A stretch of DNA of 64,000 nt from Serpula lacrymans var. lacrymans S7.9 (taxonomy: Eukaryota; Basidiomycota; Agaricomycetes; Boletales; Serpulaceae), in the NCBI RefSeq assembly GCF_000218685.1, contig NW_006763303.1, positions 434,001 to 498,000 on the forward strand, written 5' to 3'. The notes under the pieces are model-generated. The model saw only the letters and a program-made list of their open reading frames with translations, had not been told where the DNA came from and ran no database searches. Shown piece by piece: positions 45,741 to 58,075 of this stretch. Position 1 is the first letter of the stretch. Each line of letters starts with the position of its first letter. The translations under genes were made by a program, and so were the position numbers.

Positions 45741-48274
45741 TCATGACAATGCCTTGGTAGGTGAGGATTGATGGATTGAACTCGAGCTTGAACTAGACGA
45801 ATCCTCAGGAACTGGGGGGCCTGCGTACTGATGTCTACCATCTAGATATGTTCGACATGTGATAAACTTGAAGAGGCACAGTCGAATATGGAAATACGTA
45901 CTTATAATGTACCACACCGCACTGATAGCTCCAAAACCAATAAAAACAACAGAAGCATAATCTGGAAAATAGTTGGAGGGGTAAAAATCGTGTTCTCAGC
46001 AAGCTAAAAGTACTTACTCATCGTAACAGTTGTCACAGGTATCACGGAAGGCATCGAGAACAGTACTATGGCAAATATTATCCAAAGCAAGGCGATCGTG
46101 TTAATAATGGTGCCCCATTTCCCTAATGCAAAAGGAGCGTCCAACATATCCTCCCTTCCATTGAGCAGAGATATAGCTACTGGCATAGCGTAAGATGCCC
46201 CTAGACACATCACAGCTACACCACTGAAAGCATTAAATGCTGCAGAGGACCCAAGGTATATAAGTCCGAGTAGCACTTGGATTATAGTAGATAAAAGGAA
46301 AGCATTTAGTGGAACGTCATAAAGATGGGGATTGATCTTGGAGAAGTGCCGGTGAAAGGGAATGGCCTTATCTCTTGCAAAGGCCCATGTGGCGCGAGAG
46401 GCGGCACAAGATATTGATATTGCGCAGAACATGCCAATACCAAAAACTGCAAGAAGGTTAGGGCGACAAAAAAGTGGTTGATACTGGTTTCCTTACTAAT
46501 GAACCACTATGTGTGACTTTAGTGTCTGAAAGACCAACTGTGAGCAATACATAAAAACTCACCACACCAAAGCCACCTGCTTCTGAACCCATGATTAACG
46601 TGAACATGACGCCAATGGGCTGTCCCGATGACACTGACGTTGATTGCCTTGTTAGCGTCGAAAGATTCCTTAGTCAATTCGGAGCATACCAGCAATCAAA
46701 GTCGCCGCATCCGGCAGCGTAAAAACGATGGGAAGGAGGAAAATAAGTCCGGTAAGAAAACCGATAGGTATCGACCATGAAATTGCCCGCGGGAGAACTT
46801 CAGAAGGATTGTGGACTTCCTCCGCCATATTAGCGACTATAAAGGCAAAAAAATTGATCCGTTGTTTCAGTTCAGATATCAGGCTGAAACGCACTCATTC
46901 CAATAGCTGCATACGTGTATGCTAAAGGATGTGTTTTCAGCATGGCCTACATAAAATATGTGGAATGCGGGTTCGTACCAGGCTGTCCAATAAACAAAGA
47001 TATCATGTCAGCTTTCATTCTATCCTACCGGAAGCATAGCACATACCGGAAGCAAACCAATGAAGAACGACCAGCCAGGCGTCCAACCTGATGCAGAAGG
47101 GTCGAAATGACCCAGTGCATAAGCAGCCGAGTGACGTCCAGCTGCTGCTTTCACAGATAAAGCTACCAGTATCACTAATATACATATAAATACTTGTTGA
47201 TGTATGAAAGGAGTAGGAAATGCAATACTCGCCTATAATACCAAGGGCAGTCCATATGGCACATATAATCTAGATAGCTTCGACATCAGTTTTACTGGAA
47301 CCTAAAGACACGAAACACTGACATCGATCGTAGGTAGGTACTTGTTGAAGAAGATACAAAATATGCACGCAATAGCAGTGACAGCCAGAAAGATCAGATC
47401 TACAAAAATGAAAGGTGGTTCACATGACATGATGCATTGCCATCCGTTATCATTTTGTACGTACAAGTCTGCCAGGGCGTAGCCACCCAATCTGGAAGGA
47501 AAATGCCAGCGCCTGCTACGGCAAGCTGCGCAGTCCCTGATAACAAGTCGTCAGATCAACTAGCTTTGAGAAGTAGAAGGAAAGAAGCCCCACCAAAGGT
47601 AACGCTCAAGGCGATCGTCCAAACGCCAACCATCGTAAGCCATCCATTGATCCATGATAATAATAGCCTTGTCTGTGGGGATGCAAGACGGAAGCACCAG
47701 TAATATGCACCAGCGGAAGTAGGGTATTTGGAGCATATCTCGGCGAGGGAAAGAGCGAGAGTTTCAGTGAGGATAGATACTAAAACCCACCTAGAAATAT
47801 GTGTCAATCCATTGAGAAACACAGACATCTTACGCATGTGCACTAACCCCCAAATCATCACGACTGGTCCACCTCCAATCAAAGATGTTGCAATAGGTGC
47901 GGCAAGACCGTAAGCTTATCAGGACAACAAGTGGTCAGTCGATGAAGTGTATACAAGATCCTCAGTGTACTCACGAACTGCCATGATAGCTAATACAATG
48001 TTACGAGTGAGCCATGAATATGTATAAGAAACGGAAAAACATACCAAGTGTCACTAAGACGCGATAGGTCAGACAAGATAATAGATATATAATTTAAGGA
48101 TACGCACTGAAGAGGATATGAAACAATCCTCGAGACTACATGATAAACGGTAAGAATGGTTTGCCACGAACGTCAATAGAAGAAACCTACTCGAGCCATT
48201 TCCTGCGTGTAGCCCAACTTCTGTAGACCTTCGCTAGCCAGTGCATCGGAGTTGGCTTCGTTGGCTACACCCAT
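45741..48274 (-). CDS. APC-family amino-acid permease
   Basis: Seventeen exons (48274..48191, 48135..48108, 48053..48045, 47989..47975, 47914..47848, 47790..47594, 47536..47465, 47399..47323, 47269..47233, 47174..47047, 46982..46979, 46921..46895, 46836..46690, 46633..46568, 46446..46018, 45961..45902, 45841..45741) give 515 residues. The N-terminus is LQKLGYTQEMARSRGLF, then PYGLAAPIATSLIGGGPVV, LTETLALSLAEICSKYPTSAGAYYW, a core AYTYAAIGMIANMAEEVHNP and CAISISCAASRATWAFARD. About 12 hydrophobic segments are present. This pattern fits the fungal GABA/choline/amino-acid transporter branch (UGA4/HNM1/BAT1-like) in a membrane; the substrate is open. Odd points are a GC donor at 47232, 4- and 9-base exons and a weak donor at 46567. 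Confidence 0.85.
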
Positions 48275-49142
48275 CGTCGTTAAGAATGCAAGGGATAGTG
48301 TGGTAGTTAAAATTGTTGAATATCGAACCAGCTTTTGAACCAGATAGTCACTACAGAGCAAACGGGATGGAGTAGCGTGGGCTGTGTGCGGAGGCGAATT
48401 ATCAGCAAAAGCGAATAAGGTACCGTATGAGATATGGTAAGCCCACATTGACTATAAAAGATCGAAACACCCTTGTGAATAAACATGTTGTTATGCACCT
48501 TATCAGACCAGAAAAGGATATGACATGGGTTAACCCGGATAGCTTCTTCTAGCTTGGCTGAGAGATATTCAAAGTCGTGTCTCTACCGTGGAACTTGAAA
48601 CTTGAGGTCAATCCTACATTGCGGTAACACGCGATTCAATCGGTTTGCTATATCTACCATTTTACAGCCCAGTTCCTGACTTGGTGAGAATACATTCCAT
48701 AGCAAATTGTCAGCCGCCGCAAGGATAATGTGACCATGAAAGCGCCCTTGGTTCAAGTTGACAGCCTGAGGGCCCCCTTTAACTCTCACCGCTGTTCGGA
48801 GCTATTTTTGATCTGTCACAAGCAATTGTTCATGATGTATCGGCAAACTTGAAGAAATACCAAAACAATTGAGCCTCGACTAAGACTGGTATATCTAAAT
48901 TATACCATCTATTGCAAAACATAAGAAGATAGATGCGAGAATGAAAGCATGCGTTACTTACAAGTCGAAATGATTGGTTTGCTCGCGGTTACGAAATTGG
49001 ACTCTGAAAAGTTTGACAAGCACCGTCTCGGCAACCGGCGGGAATTTAAAACCCAGATACATGTCCTCAATGTAATAGGGGCCAAAGTAAACACGAGAGT
49101 TGCTACGTTAGAAATCTTTATTTTTTACTCCCGGCACCCACC
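48275..49142. other. Divergent promoter region of permease and MYND gene
   Basis: About 870 bases between divergent genes. I see no coding sequence in it. Confidence 0.55.
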
Positions 49143-49966
49143 ATGCCCAAGAAAAAATGCAGCAAATGCTCTCAGGGAGACTCGACACCAATGATGCGCT
49201 GTTCCAAGTGCAAGAACCGGCTTTATTGCGTAAATGATCCTGCTTTTTGACTTTTAACACTAAGGTGCTGATATGATGCTATATCGAAGTCTAAGGAATG
49301 TCAAATTGCCGATTGGTTTTCGCATAAAGAACATTGCGCAAGTGCCCCGAGCGCTCAGAACACGAACGTGACCGGCATCGTCATAGCATGCAACAAAGAC
49401 AGAGTACACAACCCCATCTTCCAATCGACAGTCATTGAACCGACGCACCAAATCCATAGCCTCGGAATTGAGTGCCCTCTGTTCAACCAAGTCGGCTTTC
49501 CTATCGTGATGTATCGTCATATTCGCCAAAATTCCTTAACCATGCATCGCGATCCCGGTCTGGACAACCAAATAGCTACATACCTCATGATTGAGCCGAC
49601 CAATGGGTTTGCCACCCCCGAGTAAGATGTCTCATTGTTTTAGAATCGGTACTTCCGAATCTTGACACAGCGAAAGGTGGCAGCAATGTATCGGGGCGGT
49701 ATGTGATCTTTGACTGCTCGCAAACATTGATTTAATTTTTATTTCAGGTTACAGTCATGCGCCGAGATGGAAAACCACTGACATTAGAAGCAGTGGAGAC
49801 CATCTGGATGTTCGCGGACCGTGTGCTTGACCTTTTTGGTATCGATCATACCCCGCCCGCTCGCACAATGACTCCACAGGGATTCCATTGTTTCTGTCAG
49901 GAATATAAAGATGGGAGGTTGTTGAATGGGTACGACAATTTCAGAGATATGCCTGTGCCTCTTTGA
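49143..49966 (+). CDS. Small MYND-type zinc-finger protein
   Basis: Exons 49143..49229, 49290..49621, 49671..49698 and 49748..49966 give 221 residues. The finger lies at the very N-terminus: KKCSKC, then MMRCSKCKNRLYC-SKECQIADWFSHKEHC. Its spacing fits MYND (CxxC...CxxC...CxxxC...HxxxC), and it is split by the first intron between CKNRLYC and SKEC. MYND fingers bind short proline-rich peptides in regulatory proteins; the family is greatly expanded in mushrooms. The rest (VTVMRRDGKPLTLEAVETIWMF and onward to the stop) has no recognised domain. The partner and role are unknown. Confidence 0.82.
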
Positions 49967-50586
49967 GAAGCGGCGTTGCGAGTGGATGCTAGCAGACAAG
50001 GCGAGAAACGTATTCTCTGATGTATTTGTAACGTACCATCACTTGTACGATTAATGTTTGTATTGAGCGGACTCCAGGAATATGGATATGACTTGTGAAC
50101 CGTTGGAAGTTCGTATTTCATGTACACACTCATGTCATAAAAGCGAGTGAACGGGACGTCGTGATTGCCAGTGCCTGGCCTATATAGCCGAGGCATGATC
50201 AAGCGATGTCTAAGGATAGCACTGGAATGTATTTTTGCTTCAAGGTACCCTTGAGCGCGCATATATAAAGACATGACATGAGAGAGTGTGGAGAACAACT
50301 TGAACATATCTTTCCTCGAAGCCAGTCTAACGATGTCTAGCACATCTGCCCTCCATTCGAATGCATGCCGCTGTAGTAATGACTCTAATGAAAAGGCGAA
50401 AGCCGATATTCGTGATGTGGCGCGTGCGCATGCTTGGCTTTCGTTGCAATTTGCTCTGTACTTTGCACCCCAAAACGCCTCTTCGCTCGTGCTCACCGTT
50501 GGCCTCAGCATAGGCCGTATAAACTGTCCATCGTGTCTCCGTATATTCCTGTTCTCGACTGATATCACATCAAAGTCTCCGCAGTC
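49967..50586. other. Intergenic gap before the first GH79 gene
   Basis: About 620 bases. A long minus-strand open frame here (to 49897) has no family features and overlaps the GH79 start region; I treat it as chance. Confidence 0.55.
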
Positions 50587-53178
50587 ATGCAAACATCCGC
50601 TCTTTCATTACTATGTTATCTCTCCTTTTTATCCGTTGCTCAGGCATCGGTCACTGTCTACAGTCAAGTTCGTCTGGGAAGTCCTACAGGAACAGCATCC
50701 GGCTCTGCAGCCTCATATACTGGCGCAGCCGCTTACGATCCCACAATACTGAATCCTCCCCCAATCCCTAGTCCAGCTCCTGCTACCCAATTTACCCTGC
50801 AACTCGCTAGCAGCGCCCAAAATGTTCAAGGACTCTCAATTCCCCAGCCAGGCGCATTCTTTGGCTTTAGCATAGAAATGTCAGTTATAAATCAAGTTAG
50901 TGAGTATTGCCCTCCTTTTTATCTTTTCAGGAGTTGTACCCCTCTGACCGCGCTTTCATTGGGTAGTTGGCATCAATTCGTGAGTAACATGAGCATCTGC
51001 CCTCTATCGATATGTTTTTACATCACTTCTCAACTTTTAATCAGAACCTTTCTCCAAGTCCCTTTCCTGAATCTTATGGCCAACGTCAAAGAACGCGCAG
51101 GACGAGTGCATGTTCGGGTTGGTGGTAACACACAAGAGTATGCCACTGTAGTTCCTACGCTGGCAGACGGAAAAGACATGGAGAAGGACAAGACTTCTCT
51201 GACCAACCCCGTATGCCCCCCGTCTCATCTCACTTAATTCTATGACTGAACATCGAATTTGAATTCCATAGACCCAAACACCGGGACTGTTCCTCACCTA
51301 CGACATTTTTTACATGCTCGCAAACGTCACAGCACTCACAAATGTCAACTGGTATCTTGGTGTGTATTTTATCAAGCTTCAGACAAACTCTGTGCAGGAG
51401 TGACATTTTGATACTTTAGGGGTACCATTCAACGATACCTCAAATTTCCGTTTGCAGATAGCTGAAATCGGAGAAGCCGTCTTGGGCGATCATTTACTTG
51501 GGTTGCAAGTCGGCAATGAGCCTGATCTTTACTCTGCGTAAGTTCCACTCACCAGTCATATCTACAACGCTGAAAGCTGAGACCCTCCTTAAGTCACGGC
51601 CATCGTCCTCAAACTTATAGTCCATCTGATTACTTTGGGGAATTCGGTACGATTATACAGGCAATTGCTAACGACGCCAACATCCCTGTGAAAAACAATC
51701 TCATTGGTCCATCTGTATCTGGTACCTGGACGCCTGAGGATGTCTGGAATACCGGTTTCGTGCCTTCGTATTCTAGCAGTCTCGGAGCCCTCGCCGTCGA
51801 ACAGTATGTATCAATATATTTCGGGATTCACGTTTGTCTAATCTAATCACGATGTATCTGTCAGTTATCCTACCGACAATTGCTACGCTGAATACGGTAT
51901 TGGACAACCTGTTGATCCACAGACCGTGTTCCCGCAATTCCTCACCCATGCATCTGGGCAGGGGCTCGTCGCACCGTACCTCAACTCGACGAATTACGCC
52001 CAATCTCAAGGAAAGCCGTTTTTGATGTTTGAGACGAACACCGCGTCTTGTGGTGGCTTCCCGGGTATCAGTGACAGCTTTGGGGCTGCGCTTTGGGCTC
52101 TTGATTATGGTTTGCAGATGGCATATAGCAACTTCTCCGGAGCCATGTTACATGTCGGTGGACAGAATGTTTACTATAACGTGCGTGTATTGCCTTATTG
52201 CCTTCTATAAAATTCACGGCTTACGGAATCCTTTCCAGCCTTTCACTCGTAAGCCAAGCTTTCGTTGCTGTTTACTTCCGTGATCAATGAGGCATATACT
52301 TCCTTTAACAGCGCCGCCCACTAATGAAAGTTCCTATAACCAATGGACTATCGGTCCTGTCTACTATTCGGTTCTCGCCCTTGCTGAAGCTTTCGGTACC
52401 TCCAACAACTCCCGTATTATCGATCTCGGTGCGAATAGCCAAAACCAATACACTCCTGCGTATGCCATCTACGAGGGTAGCAACCTAGTGAAAGTCGCAC
52501 TCTTTAACTTCATGACGGATCCATCTGGCGCAAATACATACACAGCAACGATCTCGATCGATGGTTCAGCTGCAGGCCTCCCGAACGGAGTCCCGACTCA
52601 AGCGCACGTCAAGTGAGTCTCTTCGGTATGTCCCTTTATAAGGACGACCTCACTAACGTGCACACCTCAGATATCTTTTGGCACCCTCAGTATCCAGTAA
52701 GACAGACATGACGTGGGCGGGCCAGGTAAGCCCAAGTTAAGTAGGCACGAAAGCAGTCACACTCATGCTCCCTTTCAAGACTTTGGGCGGCGTGTTCCAG
52801 TCAGATGGTCGCCTCGCAGGTAGTCTCAATGTCGAAACCGTTACTTGTGATCAAAACGCCAACACTTGTCAAGTACAAGTCCCTGCGCCCGGTTTCGCGC
52901 TCGTGTTCCTTTCCCAGTCTAGTCTATCCGAAGTGTCGCCTTCGGCCCCACAAACGTTTCCGACGACCGCCTACACACAGACTATCAATACGGTGACCAT
53001 CAATCCTTCGGTACTTGCGACGTCGAATGGACGTGGAAGGACAGGTGAACTGGGGAGCACGAGTAAAGGAAATCCAAACGGAGCGAGCCGTGTGGGTGTT
53101 GTAGGTTCGGGAGTGGCTCTTTTGCTCTCTATCGTCGTTGGTGCCTTTGTGATTGGTCGAGAAGCAGTGCGGCTATAG
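50587..53178 (+). CDS. GH79 family glycoside hydrolase, copy 1
   Basis: Exons 50587..50899, 50967..50979, 51045..51210, 51272..51359, 51420..51537, 51594..51803, 51865..52180, 52239..52248, 52312..52612, 52671..52725 and 52780..53178 give 662 residues. A signal peptide of about 20 residues (SLLCYLSFLSVAQA) precedes a Pro-rich start, then VPFLNLMANVKERAG-RVHVRVGGNTQ. GLQVGNEPDLY carries the acid/base Glu and PFLMFETNTASCGGF the nucleophile Glu. A beta-rich C-terminal domain follows. GH79 enzymes are beta-glucuronidases acting on arabinogalactan or similar chains; substrate here is inference. The protein ends in a hydrophobic segment (GVALLLSIVVGAFVIG) that suggests a membrane or GPI anchor. 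A 10-base exon is shared with copy 2. Confidence 0.9.
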
Positions 53179-53590
53179 ATAGAGAGAGGGAACGAACTGA
53201 CATTTGTATGGAGCTATTTCCACCACCACAGACATTTGAACTGATCTTACTGACCATTTCATGAATTCTTTGTATACATGCACTGCGTTGTAATTTTTTT
53301 CTTCTTTTTGTGACGCTTGTCAGGACATCATTCGCCTAGGCTTAATCTGCATGTCTGCATCTTGTTTCTTTGCAGTTCACATTTATATAATAACTGCACG
53401 AAATGCATTGCTTCATTTCCTCTTAGATATTATCAAGCTTTGTATGGCTGCTCAAAACCTGTCAGCTCGTCGAGTGTCACTTACAAAGCCCTAACTCGAA
53501 GGATCTCACGTGCTTGCTTTGAGTCGCTTTTCAAATCCTCTGAAAGTGGATGTATTTCATCATAATTCTCTCATGGCTCCATGCATATAT
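53179..53590. other. Spacer between GH79 copy 1 and tRNA-Leu, with first direct repeat
   Basis: It holds the first copy (about 53260-53437) of a repeat that recurs downstream of the tRNA. A + open frame at 53317-53565 is part of that repeat and is not a convincing gene. Confidence 0.6.
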
Positions 53591-53960
53591 GGTGGGATGG
53601 CCGAGCGGTCTAAGGCGCCAGACTAAGGAACCACATCATATGATGATGAATCAATCTGGTCCGAAAGGGCGGGAGTTCGAATCTCCCTTCCATCAAATAT
53701 TTTTGAATTGCCATTGAATTTGTTCCTGGACCCATACATAACAATCGAGTCTTAGGTATTTTTGTCAGTTGTCAGTCCTGTTCACGAATCCTCCTTATAC
53801 ATGCACTACGTTTGCGATTTTTTTTTTCTTTTTGACGCTTGTCAGGACTTCATTCGCCCAGGCTTGAATCTGCATGTCTACATCTTATTTCTTTGCAGCT
53901 CACATTCATATACTAACTGCACGGAATACATTGCTCCATTTTCTCTTAGATATTACCAAT
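53260..53960. repeat. Direct repeats of about 180 bases flanking tRNA-Leu
   Basis: About 53260-53437 and 53780-53960 share atacatgcact, gacgcttgtcagga, ttcattcgcc, aatctgcatgtct and tctcttagatatta in the same order with scattered differences. By eye they are mostly identical. The tRNA-Leu gene lies between them. Confidence 0.85.
53591..53695 (+). tRNA. tRNA-Leu (anticodon AAG) with intron
   Basis: Acceptor ggtggga pairs with ttccatc with discriminator a at 53695. D-arm gccgagcggtctaaggc is followed by anticodon stem ccaga/tctgg, loop ct-aag-g, a long variable arm (tccgaaaggg) and T-arm gggag-ttcgaat-ctccc. A 25-base intron at 53629-53653 sits after position 37, as in nuclear tRNAs. The long variable arm and AAG identify leucine. 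Confidence 0.95.
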
Positions 53961-54019
53961 AACAATAGTCGTACAACAGCCAGCAATCTGATGCAAACCG
54001 CAAGGTTTCTACTTGATGT

Positions 54020-54801
54020 TTACTTGGTGTAGAGCGTCAACTTTGTGTGCTTGATCCCTATTTCGCCCGCCGTCACCAAGAAATCACGACCAGCTTGCGT
54101 GTCAGCTTGTGCCGATCTCTCCTGATGGGCCTAGAGCACGATAAAGTATGAGGACCATGTAATGTACATCATGATGGAGCTCGGGCTGGATATACTCACC
54201 TCGATGCTGGGCCAACCGCAGACCATGTAGTACAGGTTCTCGTCCTCAACCGTCTGCCCGAACACGATCATCCCCTTGCTGACTTCCTCGGCTTGTTTGA
54301 GCAAACCAACCACCTTCTCTCGCTGCTCGGGAGCATTCAGCTTGAATGTGAACACCTCGGTGATGGGTTCTTTGAGGGCGTTGAGGACACCTGAGAATTG
54401 GACATGGTACATTTGGGGGGCGCCGCCGAGAGAGGGGGTCAAAGATTCGATGAGGCTTGGGTACGATGGCGCGGCGATAAAATCATGATGATGCTTCAAG
54501 CTATCCCAATCTACGAGATGCGGCACAGGTTAGATGGATCTCCTGTGAAAACATAATCCTACATACTGAGGAAGATGTATCCAGTGTCAGGGCTTTCGAC
54601 CTGTAATCCATAGAAAGCACTGTCGGTCGATCGCAATCCCGCTGATTAGCGAGATGATGTGACCGATTTGAGATGTGTAGCTCACTCTTGTACTCCTGGG
54701 GCTTTCAGTACGATGTCGAGAGGAGCTGCTACTATACTGGGATCCTTCTGGTATGCTTCGGAAGTGGGGAAAACAAGGATTTCGGTGGTTGGGAGTGCCA
54801 T
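54020..54801 (-). CDS. ABM-fold (dimeric alpha/beta barrel) protein
   Basis: Exons 54801..54686, 54619..54567, 54510..54200 and 54130..54020 give 196 residues. The order is MALPTTEILVFPTSEAYQKD, a middle with WDSLKHHHDFIAAPSYPSLI, then FSGVLNALKEPITEVFTFKLN, and a final YYMVCGWPSIEAHQE. Two repeats of a short beta-alpha unit with a conserved WDS..HHDF and GWPSIEAH fit the antibiotic-biosynthesis-monooxygenase-like family common in mushrooms. Members are small cytosolic proteins, some enzymes and many of unknown role. No function can be assigned here. It converges on the tRNA-Leu spacer. Confidence 0.75.
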
Positions 54802-55193
54802 ATCGACGAAAGCTGCAGTAAAGATACCCTTTCTCGATTATCAATTGCAAGCCTCGTGATATAAGGATCTACGCAGCGCACTATCGGCCTATGCCTCCGA
54901 TCAATCAAAAGACACCGATGTGACTGACATGATCATAAGACAAACCCGCAATAGGTCAACCAGAAGAATACAAGGCGCAGAATTAGAGCGGCCGCAACAT
55001 CCACTAACTACCTGTGTGCGAGACAGAAACTGCATGTAGCATGTGCACATCGCCTTTCAGTTCTCGAGTCATTCTGATGCATGAATAGCCGGGCGTAGCA
55101 TAGTAAAAGCCAGTTCGATAATAAGAGCGGTTTGAGAAAGTTGTGGTAGGGGATAAAGACTCGGAAAACGGTATTGGGTACAACAGAGATATT
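54802..55193. other. Gap between ABM gene and acyl-CoA oxidase 3' end
   Basis: About 390 bases with no gene seen. Confidence 0.55.
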
Positions 55194-58075
55194 TCAATAC
55201 ATGATACTTAACTGTATTGTAGCCCACCCAAATATAATTAGAAAATAACTGTGATCGAGTTGGTAATGAACGCACATAATCAGATTTATTGTAGAAGTTG
55301 CGATACACAACAGCCTACAAAGTTTACTACGACCTCGCAAAGCCAACTTGTGGCCACGTTGCAGCATTGGTTTGATGCTCTCCTACAAGGGTGTCAGGAA
55401 AGGTTCACAAACCCATGACATATGAAAGAAACTTTACCTCATAAGCAAGTGTCACTTCATCCTTATTCAGGGGTTCTTCTTGTGCCCGTTTCCACAACGC
55501 CTCGTACACGTTACCATCATAGACACCAAGAGCACTAGCCGGACTGAGAGTGAGCAAAGATCAAAATTGGTAACCGTTTCCGACCAACCTGTTTAATTCC
55601 CAGTCCGAGAACCCAAAGGCATCGGTGAGACCGATCGCGTTGGGAAGGAGCTCTAAGCATAGATCTCGGATGGACAATCGAAGACTACGAGCGGGATCAC
55701 CAGACTCCCCGCGAGGAAGAATATTGAATGATAAAAAGTCGACTAAATTCGATTCAATTGTAGTCAGGAGATACTTGGGTGAGATGGTTGAATGTTGGTC
55801 TGATTGCATCATTGAATGAAAGTTACTCACAAGACGCAAAAGGTCACTGATGACTCGTTTCTCGAGATTGAGGATGTGAAGGTCTTTGACAATGTGGCCT
55901 ATTTGTGTCGCGACGAACGCATCTACAACGGCTCTAGATACTCTTTGAGATGCGCTTGCATCGTCATCACCTTGGTTGCGCGCAAAGTCCCTGACAACAA
56001 AAGCAGCACGCAATTCAAGTAGTAAAATGACACTGGCGAGATCGTCCCATGTCGACGAATTAGTTATTTGAGGGGGCTTCGTTGAATGGCAGAGGCGAAG
56101 ATAACTGGAAAAGGGCGATAGACTTGACATGGACGATGTCTTTGTTGAATATATATTGCTGTATGACTTCAGTGCTGTGCGAATGACTTGTCCATCAAGG
56201 ACAAAATTGTCCCCTTCATATCTAATGAGCGCATGAGTGTTTGACATCTCCGCGATACACTGGGACTGCGTACGTCGCGCTTGGAACATAATCCGCGTAA
56301 ATGCGACCAAGGCCAGAGAAAGCACTATATCCGTGTCCTCCCATAGATCGTCTAGCCGTTTCTAAATCCTCAGTTCCTGTCGTAGAGACCAGTATCTTCA
56401 GTCCAGCTGTAGTCGCGTGTATCTCGGGTAACAGGGAAGCATCTCCTGACGCCAGACGTGATGACATCTCGTTAAAAGCCGTAGTCTGAGAAAGGGAAGA
56501 TAATATTAATTCTGCAGAAACTGATATCGGTGCTGCTTACGATCCGTTGTCCTAGCAGAATAAAAACATATGCACGCGATAAAATGGGAAGAAGCCTGTA
56601 GAAGGTTGATGGATATGATATAACTTGACGTTCGAGTCCGTCGACATCCCCACCTCCTTGCCTACGTACAGTGGTATATCGAATTGAAATTGTAGCCGCT
56701 GTAGTGTGTGTATGTGCAAGATCAGTACGACATCTTCTATAATATATCATATAGCATACCTTTAGCCATAGTCCAGCCTCCACTGATTACCATGCTGAAG
56801 GATCAAGGTTGGTTTCCGCTATATGCATATATTTACACCCAGAAATACCTTGATCGAATGTAGAGCATCTGGAAGAAATGAGATGATGATCGAGCAGCTG
56901 CATTGGGGACTTACCCCTCCATAGCTCAGCTTAGCATGGGGAGGTTTCACATATTGCCCGTCCCTCGTCACTTGGGCAAACCTTGAGAGCATATTATCCC
57001 TTGGTATCTTTACATGATTGAAGCTGGCAAATCCATTGTCGTTCGAGGCATTACCTGTGCCATGAAACCTAAACTGAGCTATTATCTGTAATTCAGCAGA
57101 CAACGTACATACCCCCTAGGGCCTTCGGGCCTATGTCACCGATTGTGAGCCCTGGTAATACCCGATGATCCTCTGCAAAAGATGAGACATGTAACTGAAA
57201 AGGAGACTACAGACGAACCTAAAGATCTCAATTGCACCAAAAACAGATGTGGGCCAACGTCTTTGCCTCCAGGAAGTATAAGTTTAGCCTGAACTACACC
57301 ATGAGTAGCAGTCTTCCCTAATGCCCCGATCCACCACTTTCTGCTTGTCAATGTAGGAGAGTGAATATCAAATTCGTCTGTCTCCGGGATATAGGTGGCA
57401 GTAGTCTCTAATCTCGAAACATTTGTTCCATGTCCAAGTTCGGTTTGGAGATAGCAGCTGCACTCAATTGCCTTGTAATCCTGACGTTCTGGATTAAAAC
57501 CGTGGAACGGATACATACCCATGTATGGCTTTGTTAGCAGCAAGGTGCCGGTATCTTTGTAACATAGAAGCTGAACCTTGTGATAGTAGCACTGGTTCAA
57601 AAGCTAGGAAAGAAGGTAACGTTGAATGTAGATCTAGACAAGAACGGGGATCTAAGTACCTATCAAGTGTAGTCTAATCGGGAGCGTTTCGTCAAGCATG
57701 TTCATCGCTTCCGAGGTCTCCTGTGAGGACCATTTGTGGATATCCTCAAGCTCGAGAATTCGATTGGTCATGGCTAAGCCTCTCCTGTATAAATCGCCGC
57801 GCCCCAAGAAATCTCTGCATCAAGTCAGAGCTCACCACAAGTCCTTTCGGAAACCCAAGTGGTACTGTCATACGACTCACCTCTGACTCTTATCGAAAAC
57901 CGGGTCCTCAGACACTATCCTCTGCACCCTACAATGAGCATCCCAGTTTTCTCGCCCATCTTATGGTACAACCTGTTTTGGTAAATTACTCCTTGAAGGC
58001 GACTATGAACTTACCGTAGAGTAAATCGCGGATGACTGGTATGTCTATGGTAGCCTGTGAGCGCGCATTCGCCAT
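55194..58075 (-). CDS. Acyl-CoA oxidase (peroxisomal type)
   Basis: Fifteen exons (58075..58015, 57959..57881, 57814..57660, 57603..57519, 57457..57219, 57172..57113, 57054..56915, 56868..56849, 56794..56760, 56698..56541, 56485..56274, 56221..55831, 55773..55589, 55543..55438, 55382..55194) give 704 residues. Motifs: GRENWDAHCRVQRIVSEDPVF, DFLGRGDLYRRGLAM, CYLQTELGHGTNVSRLET (FAD-binding region), KWWIGALGKTATH, RIPRDN-like KIPRDNML, RRSMGGHGYS and EGDNFVLDGQVIRT. The enzyme does the first step of peroxisomal beta-oxidation, making H2O2. The peroxisome signal SKL occurs as RGRSKL but is followed by 41 more codons before the stop at 55194, so it is not terminal in this reading. A sequence error, indel or alternative end is possible. 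Confidence 0.9.

Noticed and set aside
46497..46525. Extra permease exon between 46568 and 46446
   Set aside because: Including it breaks the frame into the conserved FGIGMFCAISISC segment; direct joining keeps frame, although the donor is weak.
49897..50592. 231-codon minus-strand open frame between the MYND and GH79 genes
   Set aside because: It overlaps the end of the MYND exon and the GH79 start, and has no recognisable motif or intron pattern.
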